From contig BDSL01000010.1 of assembly GCA_003116995.1 (NCBI GenBank), positions 1,488,001 through 1,552,000 of the forward strand: DNA of 64,000 bases. Direction: 5' to 3'. How positions within the stretch are numbered: position 1 is the stretch's first letter; each line of letters starts with the position of its first letter. The notes under the pieces are model-generated. The model worked only from the letters and a program-made list of their open reading frames with translations. It did no database searches and was not told where the DNA came from. The translations under genes were made by a program, and so were the position numbers. Shown piece after piece: positions 45,606-55,500 of the stretch. Source of the DNA: Yamagishiella unicocca. Lineage: Eukaryota > Chlorophyta > Chlorophyceae > Chlamydomonadales > Volvocaceae.

Positions 45606-46202
45606 TGGTTGTAGAAGTAACTGTTGTTGTAACGGTTACAGTGGGTTCCAGACCAAGAGGTATAACCATCGGGCACATCGCCTGACACTGAAGGAGACGA
45701 AAGGGACAGAAACCGAAGTGCACCGGAACAAAGGCAAACCACCACAACAAGCCGAGCAGAAGACCCCCACCTGAGACCTTGCGTGTGTGACCGATTCGTG
45801 ATCGGCCCGGGTTGTGGGGGGCAGGGTTTGTCCCTTTCTTCTTGTTTTCCGTGTCTGCTGGTTGTGCCCTGCTTGGGGTTCGTGCCTTTGGGGATGAGAG
45901 GCTCTGCTTGTTACTCTCCTTGCATCGTTGCGGCGCTCCACTGGTTCGTCGGTTGCTGGTCTGCTAGGTTGGTTGGTGGTCGGTTCCTGATAGGCGAGCC
46001 TACAGCGCAAATTCCCCCTGGGGTGCTGGCTGCTGCTGTTTTGCCTCCGGGCTGTCGGCTGATGTTGCGGTGGTTTGCCTTTGTTCCGGTGCACGTCGGT
46101 TTCTGTCTCTTTCGTCTCCTTCAGTGTCAGGCGATGTGCCCGATGGTTATACCTTCTGGTCTGGAACCCACTGTAACCGTTACAATAAGTTACTACTACG
46201 AG
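45606..46202. mobile_element. Inverted-repeat element, about 600 bp with about 140-bp terminal repeats
   Basis: The left arm starts GTAGAAGTAACTGTTGTTGT then AACGGTTACAGTGGGTTCC. The right arm, read on the minus strand from 46202, starts GTAGTAGTAACTTATTGTAA then CGGTTACAGTGGGTTCC. The arms stay alignable through CATCGGGCACATCGCCTGAC to GGCAAACCACC with few differences. The interior encodes no transposase, so it is a non-autonomous element. Clear target-site duplications were not identified by eye. Confidence 0.8.
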
Positions 46203-47129
46203 GGACGAGAACCCGAAGCAAGCGCAGCGAGAACGGCAGCGTCACGACTCATAGCCCGAAACAACAACGATGGCGTGCGCACAGATGGCGCAAAAGTGCC
46301 TTCAGTGAAAGTCACGACCGAAAACGATCGATCGACAGCAGCAGACGAAGAAAGCAAACCCCCGACGGGCTCAACCCTCACAGCAGTGACAACGGGCACA
46401 AGCGAAGCCGACGTTGGACAAGTGACGTACGAAGTCTCACACGAAATGATCGAAGTCTCATTTTCGACAGGCAATGTCTCACGCACCAAGTAAGCGACAG
46501 GCATGGCCAAAACAGGCGATGCGATCGCAACTGCCGCATGCGCATGACAAGCAGAACCAGGGCAGTTCAGTGCAGCAGCTGTACCCGGCTGCACACCATC
46601 ACCAGCCACCCACTACTTGCGGCAGTGAAAGTACTTGCGCTGATTGAAAAGGGTGGCCTTGTCGGGATGCCCCTTCGCGACGTGCGTGACCCACCGCCCG
46701 GCACAGCAAGCACTTGCTGTCGGCGATCAAGGCCTGACGCAGCTGGTAATCAGGGGGTCTCCCTGCTGGTGATTCATCCCCTCAACGTCGAGCCCGAACG
46801 TACGCCTGCTGGGCGGCCCGACGTGCACTTGTCACGCGCTGTCCTCGGGTCACAAGGGGACTGAATCCGCTTGGCTGCGGAGGGGGGCTCCGAGTCGCGA
46901 GGCCGTGCGTGATCGGCCGAACTAACATGCATGCCCGACGACGGCCCCGCACCCGCGCTGCCCCACGCGTCCGTACCCGAACCCCCCAAAACCCAGCACT
47001 AGCCCCTTGCCTACCAAGAACCCGTATTCCGTACACAAGTATCGGTCATGAAACCATGGAAACCCCCAATATCTGTGCACATCACCCCGGGGGACAGAGG
47101 GCTGCTTACTCGCTCTTGTCCACCCATCC

Positions 47130-47500
47130 CATTGTTGGGACTAGAAGCCGTTCGCGGGCGCGCCTGAACAAAATAGCCCGCCACGAGCCGCACGCGGAGA
47201 CACCGATCGAAATGTCAGGGTCCTCCGTTGGGATCTCCTTCGGCGTGGCATCGAAGGACAACACCAACACGTCTGCTGACGCAGAGTACTCCGGCCGGAG
47301 GACAAAGGAAGGTTTCGAGTCGACTTGGTCAGGGACGTCAAACAGGTGGTACGGCATCTCAGCCATGGATGCGTCGATATCGATACACACCACGCGCTCC
47401 GTCCCGGTGTAGTCGACCAAAATCCCCGCCACCAGCTCTCCACTATGGCTGATAACGCCAGGTGTAGCTTTCGTGGAGGATACGGAGATCGTGTCGGTGT
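47130..47500 (-). CDS. Coding-like segment resembling DUF2283 repeats (partial)
   Basis: The minus-strand frame reads GELVAGILVDYTGTERVVCI, then a linker, then YSASADVLVLSFDATPKEI and PTEDPDISIGV. By eye this resembles the C-terminal half of one DUF2283 unit (ILVDYD..GRVVGIEI) followed by the N-terminal half of another (YDPEADVLYISF). Function of that family is unknown. The upstream end runs into an inverted-repeat element terminus at 47495-47610, so the gene may be interrupted or start elsewhere. No downstream exon was found. Confidence 0.4.
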
Positions 47501-47610
47501 CTACAGTGGTTTCCAAACCAAACCAAAATGCAGAATCATCGGGCACATCCCCGCCGGACACTGAAGGGGACGAAAGCGACATAAACCCAACCGCATCGTA
47601 ACAAAAGGTA
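47495..47610 (+). mobile_element. One-ended copy of the TTACAGTGGG element family
   Basis: GTCTACAGTGGTTTCCAAACC ... CATCGGGCACATCCCCGCCG ... CACTGAAGGGGACGAAAGCG matches the left arm of the 45606-46202 element. No right arm seen. Confidence 0.6.
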
Positions 47611-48514
47611 AGCCACCACGCCGCATGACACGAGCCAACAGTAGTCCAGATGCAGAAACAGTGTTTGCTTGGTGGTGGGGTGCGGTGTGAGACGCCAGCG
47701 CGCGACCTTACTCATGAGGGTTTCTATCACGCCCGTGACCTTGTCGCCGGGTCTTGGGTGAGGGTCACTAGATGCCGATCGGCCCGTGCTGGCCAGGAGG
47801 GTGTACGTGCAGCGATTCGTGGTGGTGGTGGGGGGGTATATTAGAAATCCGATAATCCAATGATTCGGGGGGGACACGGCCGCCGGCCCGCAGTAAGACG
47901 AGGCCGCCGGCCAGGGCCGGCCCCGCAAGACGGCTGCCGTGTAACACGACTGATGGCCGCAGGCAGCGAGGCGGGCAATGCACGGAGCTTGATAACGAAT
48001 CGACGTTGTCTCGCCCTGACAATGTAATTATTGCGTAGGTTTTGGTTTGCCAGTTCAATGCAATGCGCCGTTCACTCGATGTGGTGCGAGGGCCGCAGCT
48101 TTAGGCCGCAATTTCAATTATAACATTTCAGCCGCCACTGGTTGTCACGAGGCCCTGGTGTCCGACTGTGTCCGAGCACATGGCAAGCACAAGAACCGTT
48201 AGGAGTCGCGAGTGCCAAAGGTTATACCGGTAGCTGATTTCTGTTTACTGCCGTGGAACAATATGCAAGGTTCTGAAGGCGCAACAATGAAATGGGAAAA
48301 TCTGCTTCCATCACACTCGTTCGAGCGTTTCGTGATGCGAACACAACCCCCTACGACGAGAAGTCATTGCACAGATGTGGAGTCATTGTAGTGTGATGGA
48401 ATCATTGTTGTTGATCTTGGAACTGGAGCCGAAGGACTTGAGAGTTGAGAGCATGAGACGTTGGTGTTGGCGGTCCGTACGGGTCTGTGCACCTCGCAGG
48501 CCTGGATGGGCTGA

Positions 48515-48520
48515 TATAAA
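48515..48520 (+). promoter_or_regulatory. TATA box of LHCSR
   Basis: TATAAA in GATATAAAGGC lies 98 bp before the LHCSR ATG, a spacing suited to a short 5' UTR. Confidence 0.6.
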
Positions 48521-48612
48521 GGCATTCTTCGCGTGCAACATAATTCAGTTCCTAATCTACAGTATTCCATTTCCACCCGTCACTGTTGCAAGGGACGACT
48601 GCCGCTGGCAAA

Positions 48613-50957
48613 ATGAGCTCCCTTCGCTCCGTCGTGCAGCGGGCTGGCTCCCAGCCGAGCATTCGCCGCTCTGTGGTGACGCGCGTTGGCAAAACTATCT
48701 CCAGCAAGGAGCCCGAGGTAGTGGAGCCGTCCAACCTGGAGTGTAAGTGGGAGTGCCGCTAACCGTCAAGGCGCAAATCGAGTAAATGGGGACGATGGGG
48801 ACGCCGCAATCATCGTCTGGCCACGGATTACCAGTCTTCGACAACTGATTTCATTTTTTATCGGTGCTACCATAACGCTGCTGCTCGCTCATCGGGGCCA
48901 ATGCCTCCTTCTGTCCTCGCTCGCAACTGTATGTTTGCCCTCCCGATAATCCCGCTTTCTGCATGACTTGCGCAGACCTCAAGACGTTGCCCGGTATTAC
49001 TGCGCCTTTCGAGGGCGTCTTCGACCCGGCGGGCTTCGCGCGCACTGCTTCAGTGCGGGACATCCGGCGCTGGCGCGAGTCGGAGATCGTGCACGGCCGT
49101 GTCGCCATGCTTGCCTCGGTGGGCTTCATCGTCGGCGAGCAGCTGCAGGACTTCCCGCTGTTCTTCAACTGGGATGGCAGGGTGTCAGGTGAGCAGCCAC
49201 TGCCACCTGCCACAGCGCTTCCCCTCTTTCCCTCCTTTTTAACTCTTCAATTCAACGCCCTGTCCTGCCGCCCGTACCTGCCTCAGTACCGTGCGCTGCC
49301 CCCTCACCTCTGGGCCCCCCTCGCCTCTGGCCCCCCCTTACCTCTGGTGTCCGTCCGTCTCTAACCAACATCGCATAATCGTACGCACGCGCCCATTCTC
49401 AACCTCCCTCCACAGGCCCCGCCATCAACCACTTCCAGCAGATCGGCCAGGGCTTCTGGGAGCCCCTTCTGATCGCCATCGGCGTGGCGGAGTCGTACCG
49501 TGTGGCAATCGGCTGGGCTACCCCCACCAACACCGGCTTCAACAGCCTCAAGGACGACTACGAGCCCGGTGACCTGGGGTGAGTAATAACTTGGATGTAA
49601 GGCACCTAAGCGGCCAACAGTAAGTGGCCATGGCCAGCACCTGTCGGATGCCGCCTCATGTGTGCGTGGGAGGCGTGATGCAGAGGGCAATGACGCGAAG
49701 GTGCCGTTTAAGGCAGGCAGGATGCGGCGGGCTGCTGGACAGCAGCGTCGCAGCAGCAGGGGCTACCTTTGCGCCGCCGTATCGATGGCTGCACGTGGGT
49801 TGTCGTACTAGTTACAGCGGGCGCCATGGCCACGGGCTGGTTGGTTGCTTGTCTACCTGCTTGTCGGCCTACCTGCGTGCCGCATTCGATGCTGGCACGG
49901 TGTGCGGGAGGGGATTCCGAGCATCCACCCTTTGTTTTCATTCTGTAGCAGTTACTACTACTACCTTATCACACATTGTCCTCTTTCTCATTCACTGCAT
50001 GCATGCCCTGGCCCGCATTGATTCCGCCCATGCATGTCCGTCTGCCCCCAGCTTCGACCCCCTCGGCCTGAAGCCTACCGACCCCGAGGAGCTCAAGGTC
50101 ATGCAGACCAAGGAGCTCAACAACGGACGCCTGGTGAGCAATTTGATGGAGAGTTCGGGGTCAAAGATTTAGGTGGGGCACATAAAGGGTGAAATTAGGG
50201 GTAAGAGCCCTAAGCGATTTCAACAACCGCGTTGGTCGCTCGTAGGTTCCGTACGTAGGTTCCGTACGTAGGTTCCGTACGTAGGTTCCGTACGCGCCCT
50301 CAAGCCCCCTTGCAGCGGCATCTCTTCCAAGTACGAGCTCAGCCGTCATTGCCTACTTATACCTCCGGAGGCAGGATCCAACCTGTCGGCGACGCACAGC
50401 ACAGCGATGTTCTAGGATCTCACCTTACTAACCCAATCGTTTGCCGCCGCCGTGCGTGCCACGCTGTTGTGTGTCTTGCAGGCCATGATCGCCATTGCCG
50501 CGTTCGTCGCCCAGGAGCTGGTTGAGAACACCGAGATCTTCGAGCACCTGTTCCTGCGCTTCGAGAAGGAGGCCATCCTGGAGCTGGACGACATTGAGAG
50601 GTAGGCACCGTGCGCGAAAGAAAGGGGGTAAAAGGAAGACCCGTGTACGAAAGAAGAAACGTTTAGGACAGGTGTGAGAGGGGGTAGGGGACGCAACGAA
50701 GGACCCTGGATGCTCATACATGCGTTGGATTGCTGCCTGGTCATGAGCCCTTCTGGCGTGCTGCCTGTTGCGCTACGTAGTTAGGTTCGATGTGACTGTG
50801 TGTGTGTGCACGTGCACACCGCATTACTGCTGGCTGGGTGGTGAACGAGGGCTGCTCACTGCAGCGCTACCTCGCATCCACCTATTGCGCCCACCACCCT
50901 CGCAGGGACGTGGGTCTCCCCATCACCCCGCTGCCCGGCAACCTGAAGGAGCTGTAG
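48613..50957 (+). CDS. LHCSR: Stress-related light-harvesting complex protein LHCSR (252 aa)
   Basis: Thylakoid chlorophyll a/b-xanthophyll protein that dissipates excess light energy (qE) when the lumen acidifies. Six exons: 48613-48742, 48976-49188, 49416-49578, 50052-50133, 50482-50600 and 50906-50957 (759 nt). The first ~43 residues ([20 protein letters not shown]...) are Ser/Arg-rich and act as transit peptide. Mature landmarks are [28 protein letters not shown] (LHC helix 1), [15 protein letters not shown], then [28 protein letters not shown] (helix 3), and an acidic C-terminus. The lumenal pH-sensing acids known in Chlamydomonas LHCSR3 (D117, E221, E224) align here with D110, E214 and E217, so sensing should be intact. 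Sequence is closer to the LHCSR3 than the LHCSR1 type. Only one copy is in this window, while C. reinhardtii has tandem LHCSR3 copies. Confidence 0.97.
49800..49970. mobile_element. Possible degenerate inverted-repeat element in LHCSR intron 3
   Basis: The left end CTAGTTACAGCGGGC and the right end TGTAGCAGTTACTACTAC resemble the termini of the TTACAGTGGG family. The interior is unrelated. Weak. Confidence 0.25.
50240..50295. repeat. 13-14-bp CGTAGGTTCCGTA repeat, 4 copies (LHCSR intron 4)
   Basis: Short perfect tandem repeat in the intron before exon 5. Confidence 0.9.
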
Positions 50958-52570
50958 ACGCGGGAAGGACATCTTTAGCGCAAATCACCAAAGTGGTTGG
51001 CATGCGGCTTCCAATGCAGGGTCACAGAACGCATCATATACATTTGCGCTATGTCCTGGCGCGCATGCCTTCGTCAAGCAAGGTCACTCGGGGTCGTTCA
51101 CCACCACCAACCCGGCTGATTGCGGTTACCTACGTACATGGCAATTTCCGAAGTATTTGTATGCCTTCAGGGCTGATTTTACACAAGAGTTCGTGCGAGC
51201 TAAGCAGGAGTACATATTGGTGTGGTAGCCGCAATCGCGTATTCATCATGGAGAGTTTGGCATTGTGAGAGACGTAAGATGGCGAGATTTTCGTATGCAT
51301 TTGCTTTCCTTCCCTGGCCGTGGCAGCGATGCCAATGTAGGCTCTGTTTGACGGTTGATCAGAGTTGGTTGAAAAGCTGGTTGTGGCCAGTTGCATGGTT
51401 TGGGTTCATATTCTGTTTCCGGAGAGAAAGTCCAATATATTCAGGTCAAAAGGCGATGTTGAGCCTGCATAGAGCCGAGGAAGTGCATCATGTGTGCATG
51501 TAACGATTTGGCGATGCTGAGCCCTGCTGAGCCCGTTCCCGAGTGTTCCACGAGAGGCGCGTCGTTAACACCGCCCGCAGGATTGCACCATGGACTCTAC
51601 CAGCTGCACATATAGTCGACTAAATTTACCAAGTAGCTGTAAAGGCAAGAGTGCCGCAGCACCTGCTAGGGAGATATGGTATGCATCACTGTGGTCGTGT
51701 GGTGGTACGTAATCGGCGGCAGCTGCTTGGGCGACTGCGATCTGGGCTGCAGGTTGATGAATGAGTTACCGGAAATGACTCTATAAAGGACAGGGTCACG
51801 ATGGTCTCAGTTGGAGTCATATGGGTGAAGGGTGGCGCATGCCTCCCGTGGTCGCGGGTGACGGGGCTGAACGGCCGCGTCACTATGGATACACTAGCTG
51901 GAGGAATGGATATCCATTGCGAACCTCTAGCATAAGTACGATTTGGACCTTTCTAAGCGGCACCAGAGCGGCACAGTCACGCGACGGTTGTACAAGAACG
52001 CACGGAGACGGGATTGTGTGCGCGTTGAGATAGACGCGTTAAGAATTGCATATCGATTTTATACTAACTCCAACGGCCGGAACCTGCAGACAGGCACCTG
52101 TGGGCCAGCATCTTCGGCCACAAGGCACCTACAGCCACCGCGAAACGTGTGCGTTCTCATATTTAGGAGAATCCTCTCATATTAATTTGGCCATTGTGCC
52201 ATAGGACAGGCATTGGTTGCGTAGTTGTCGCAGTTTGTCTCCGCGGGTCGGCGGGGTCGCACCATGGTGTTGACACACTTAAGGAACTGTGCTCCACACA
52301 TTATAAGAAACTACCAAGAACGCGCTTGAAAGATCTGCCACAGGTGGAACCTTCCGAATTTACCTTGCGATCTGCTCATAGGGGCAACGTCTGGCAGAAG
52401 CATGGAAACTGCCGGAAAGCGCTATGATCCTAATCTAAACTTAATCAAATTGTAGCTTAAATAGCAGTTCTCACCTATTGGCAGTGCGCCAAAGTATTAT
52501 ACTGCTTTCAGTGGGCCTTGTCAGTTCAACAGTTCCATCACACGGGACTGAACCTGGTCGTATTCTTGAC
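50958..52570. other. LHCSR 3' UTR and intergenic region upstream of the DUF1995 gene
   Basis: The first ~550 bp are the LHCSR 3' UTR. From about 51510 to 52570 the DNA is less GC-rich, has no tandem repeats and no supportable coding frame. It holds the promoter of the next gene, with no clear TATA box. Confidence 0.5.
51499..51503 (+). terminator. TGTAA poly(A) signal of LHCSR
   Basis: TGTAA (GCATGTAACG) lies about 540 bp after the LHCSR stop codon, a typical 3' UTR length for this group. Confidence 0.65.
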
Positions 52571-55500
52571 ATGAGACTACATAGGCAGCCGTTTGTATCG
52601 GGCGACGCGACGACCAGCGGGCGAGGTCGGTCTGCGCCATCAGCGGCTCGCGTCTGGGCTTCGCAGCCATTTCTCTGCTCAGCACCGACAGCTCCACAAC
52701 AGCGACTGGCACAAACTGGAAGCCGCTCCTCGGCGGCGGATAGGCTGCGGACCGCAGCGGCTCCCCCCGCAGCCTCCGCCCCCTCTCCTGCTGGCCAACC
52801 CATCACCGTCAGCCTCCCAGCCAGCCAGCAAGATGCGGTGGAGGCCGCAGTGCAGTGCTTGCTGCCCGCCATTCAGCCGTTGCTCGTGTCCGTAAAGCCC
52901 ACCAAGACCGCCAAGGTGGGCGTGAAGCTTCAGCGGTGGCGGCCGCGCGGCAGCTTGGTTCGGGCTTCACGGGGAACATGTCGCGGATGACCTGATAGCG
53001 GCATGTGGCGCCAGGGCGCGCCGCTTGCAGAACGGCGAGCCCTAGGGATGGCGATGCCGTACAACTACGTGCGCGGCTCCGCAGTACATTCACGTACCTG
53101 TACATGCATGTCCGTGGCTTCTCGAGTGGGGGCATGGGGTTCAAACGTACGGCATCTTGATGGTTGCATTGCGGGTGGTGACGTGTGCTCATGCGTTAGA
53201 TGCCGCGGCACTGCCGTCAGCGCCCCGTTGCGAATGGATCCACCGCAACGTCGACGCCCGCTCGCACTGCCCCACTACCGGCACAACCGCACTACCGACA
53301 CAACCACACTACCGGCACAACCGCACTACCGACACAACCACACTACCGGCACAACCGCACTACCGGCACCACACCATCCCTCCTCCGCGGTTTGAAGGCT
53401 CTCGCTCCCTTCCGACTGGCCCGGCCCCACGCGAGCCCCCCTACCCACAAGGCTTACATGTTTCACACCTCCCCCGTGTTCCTGCCGCCGCCCGACCCGG
53501 CGCAGGGCTTCAGCAACTCCTCGAAACCCGGCCTCGCGTCCAACCGTTTCGGAATCGAGATCCCCGTCCTGGATCCCTCAGCCGAGGCCGCCCTGGACCT
53601 CACGTCCTTGCTAATCAACACCACCGCCGCCCGCATCAAGCAGCGCGGCGGCGGCGCCGCCGCCGCGCCCGCGAACTGGACTGTCGTACATGCGCGTGAG
53701 GATGTCGTAAACCTTGCCCGGAGCCGCGGCGGTGCGGGAGGGCAGGTGTTGGGGCTGCGGCAGGCGTGCCAGCAGCCGCAGCTGGGCGGTCTGCTGGTGG
53801 TTGTGGAGCCGTCTGTCAGCGATGTAGGTGGTGTGGGTTTGGGTGTAGGGAATCCAGATCCAACCCGACCCAGGACATAACTACGAGTGTTGCGGCCCTG
53901 GGTGGGGCTGGGAGTGCGCTGCTGCGGTGGTGTGGTTCTGCCGCCCCAATGACACGCGGAGGTTGGCTGGGCAGATCTGGCGCACGGCGCGAAATGACCG
54001 TCACGGGTGTCCAACTTTTAGTACCTACCTTCCGTACCTACTTTCCGTACCTACTTTCCGTACCTTAAGAGGTTGCATGCCTGTTCCTGCCGTGGGCAGA
54101 GCCGTTGCCGTTGCACACCTGATGCCCACACCCGCCACCTGATGCCCACACCCGCCACCTGATGCCCACACCCGCCACCTGATGCCCACACCCGCCACCT
54201 GATGCCCACACCCGCCACCTGATGCCCACACCCGCCGCCTGATGCCCACACCCGCCACCTGATGCCCACACCCGCCGCCTGATGCCCACACCCGCCACCT
54301 GATGCCCACACCCGCCGCCTGATGCCCACACCCGCCACCTGATGCCCACACCCGCCACCTGATGCCCACACCCGCCACCTGATGCCCACACCCGCCACCT
54401 GATGCCCACACCCGCCACCTGATGCCCACACCCGCCACCTGATGCCCACACCCGCCACCTGATGCCCACACCCGCCACCTGATGCCCACACCCGCCGCCT
54501 GATGCCCACACCCGCCACCTGATGCCCACACCCGCCGCCTGATGCCCACACCCGCCACCTGATGCCCACACCCGCCACCTGATGCCCACACCCGCCACCT
54601 GATGCCCACACCCGCCACCTGATGCCCACACCCGCCACCTGATGCCCACACCCGCCACCTGATGCCCACACCCGCCGCCTGATGCCCACACCCGCCACCT
54701 GATGCCCACACCCGCCACCTGATGCCCACACCCGCCACCTGATGCCCTCGGTGGCACGTGCGCGGGGGTGGAGGGGGGCGCGAAAGGGTCGGCCTGCCGA
54801 CCACCATCCAGATACTGTCGCCAGCAAACAACGGATGTGCGCGCACTCAGCCCGTCAGGCGAGCATCTATGTGTCCACCCATTCCCTGGGCTTCCTCTAG
54901 TTTGTCCCGAACGTTTTTTCCTTCGTACACGGGGTTTTCCTCGCAGCCACCCCCTCAACCCCTCATCCCCGCCCCCACCCCTAACGGTTTTTTCTCGCAT
55001 CCACGGGTCTTCCTCGAAACCCCTACCCCAGGTGGCGCTGCTGGAGCAGCTGCTGGACGACGTGTGGGGGGGCCCCGCTGCGGTGGTGCTCAACCCGCAG
55101 TGGGCCCAGCAGGGGGTGCAGGTGCCCGCGGAGTACGACAGGCTGCTGGCCAGCATCGCCGTGGTCTACAGCTTCCTGCCGTGCTCGATCCAGGTCGGCA
55201 GTACGATGGGCGGTACCGAGGGCAGTACGACGGGCCATACGACGGGCTGGGGGCGGGGCCAGAGGCTTGGTGGATCTGGCTTGTTGGTGAATCCGGTTTG
55301 CTGGATCCGGTTTGGTGAATCCGGCTTGGTGGTGTATCCGGCTTGGCGGATCCGGTTTGGTGGATCCGGCTTGGTGGTGGATCCGGCTTGGCGGATCCGG
55401 TTTGGTGGATCCGGCTTGGTGGATCCGGCTGCGACGGCTACCTTGGTGGCAGCAGCTTGGGGCGGGAATGGGAGGGAGCCCCTCCCTTCCGGGGTCGTCA

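Larger units (their letters stand above)
44340..48500. other. Element-rich region without a secure gene
   Basis: Contains three members of the TTACAGTGGG inverted-repeat family (45278-45490, 45606-46202, 47495-47610) and sequence related to their interiors (about 44720-45280). One stretch on the minus strand (47130-47500) looks coding and is listed separately. A plus-strand frame at 46380-46495 (VTYEVSHEMIEVSFSTGN) is also protein-like. From 47640 to 48500 nothing coding is seen, and that part is the LHCSR upstream region. Confidence 0.4.

Noticed and set aside
54025..55156. Three overlapping 258-363-codon minus-strand frames with 20-residue repeats
   Set aside because: A 20-bp unit without stops cycles through three frames. 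The plus-strand DUF1995 exons explain the coding signal nearby.
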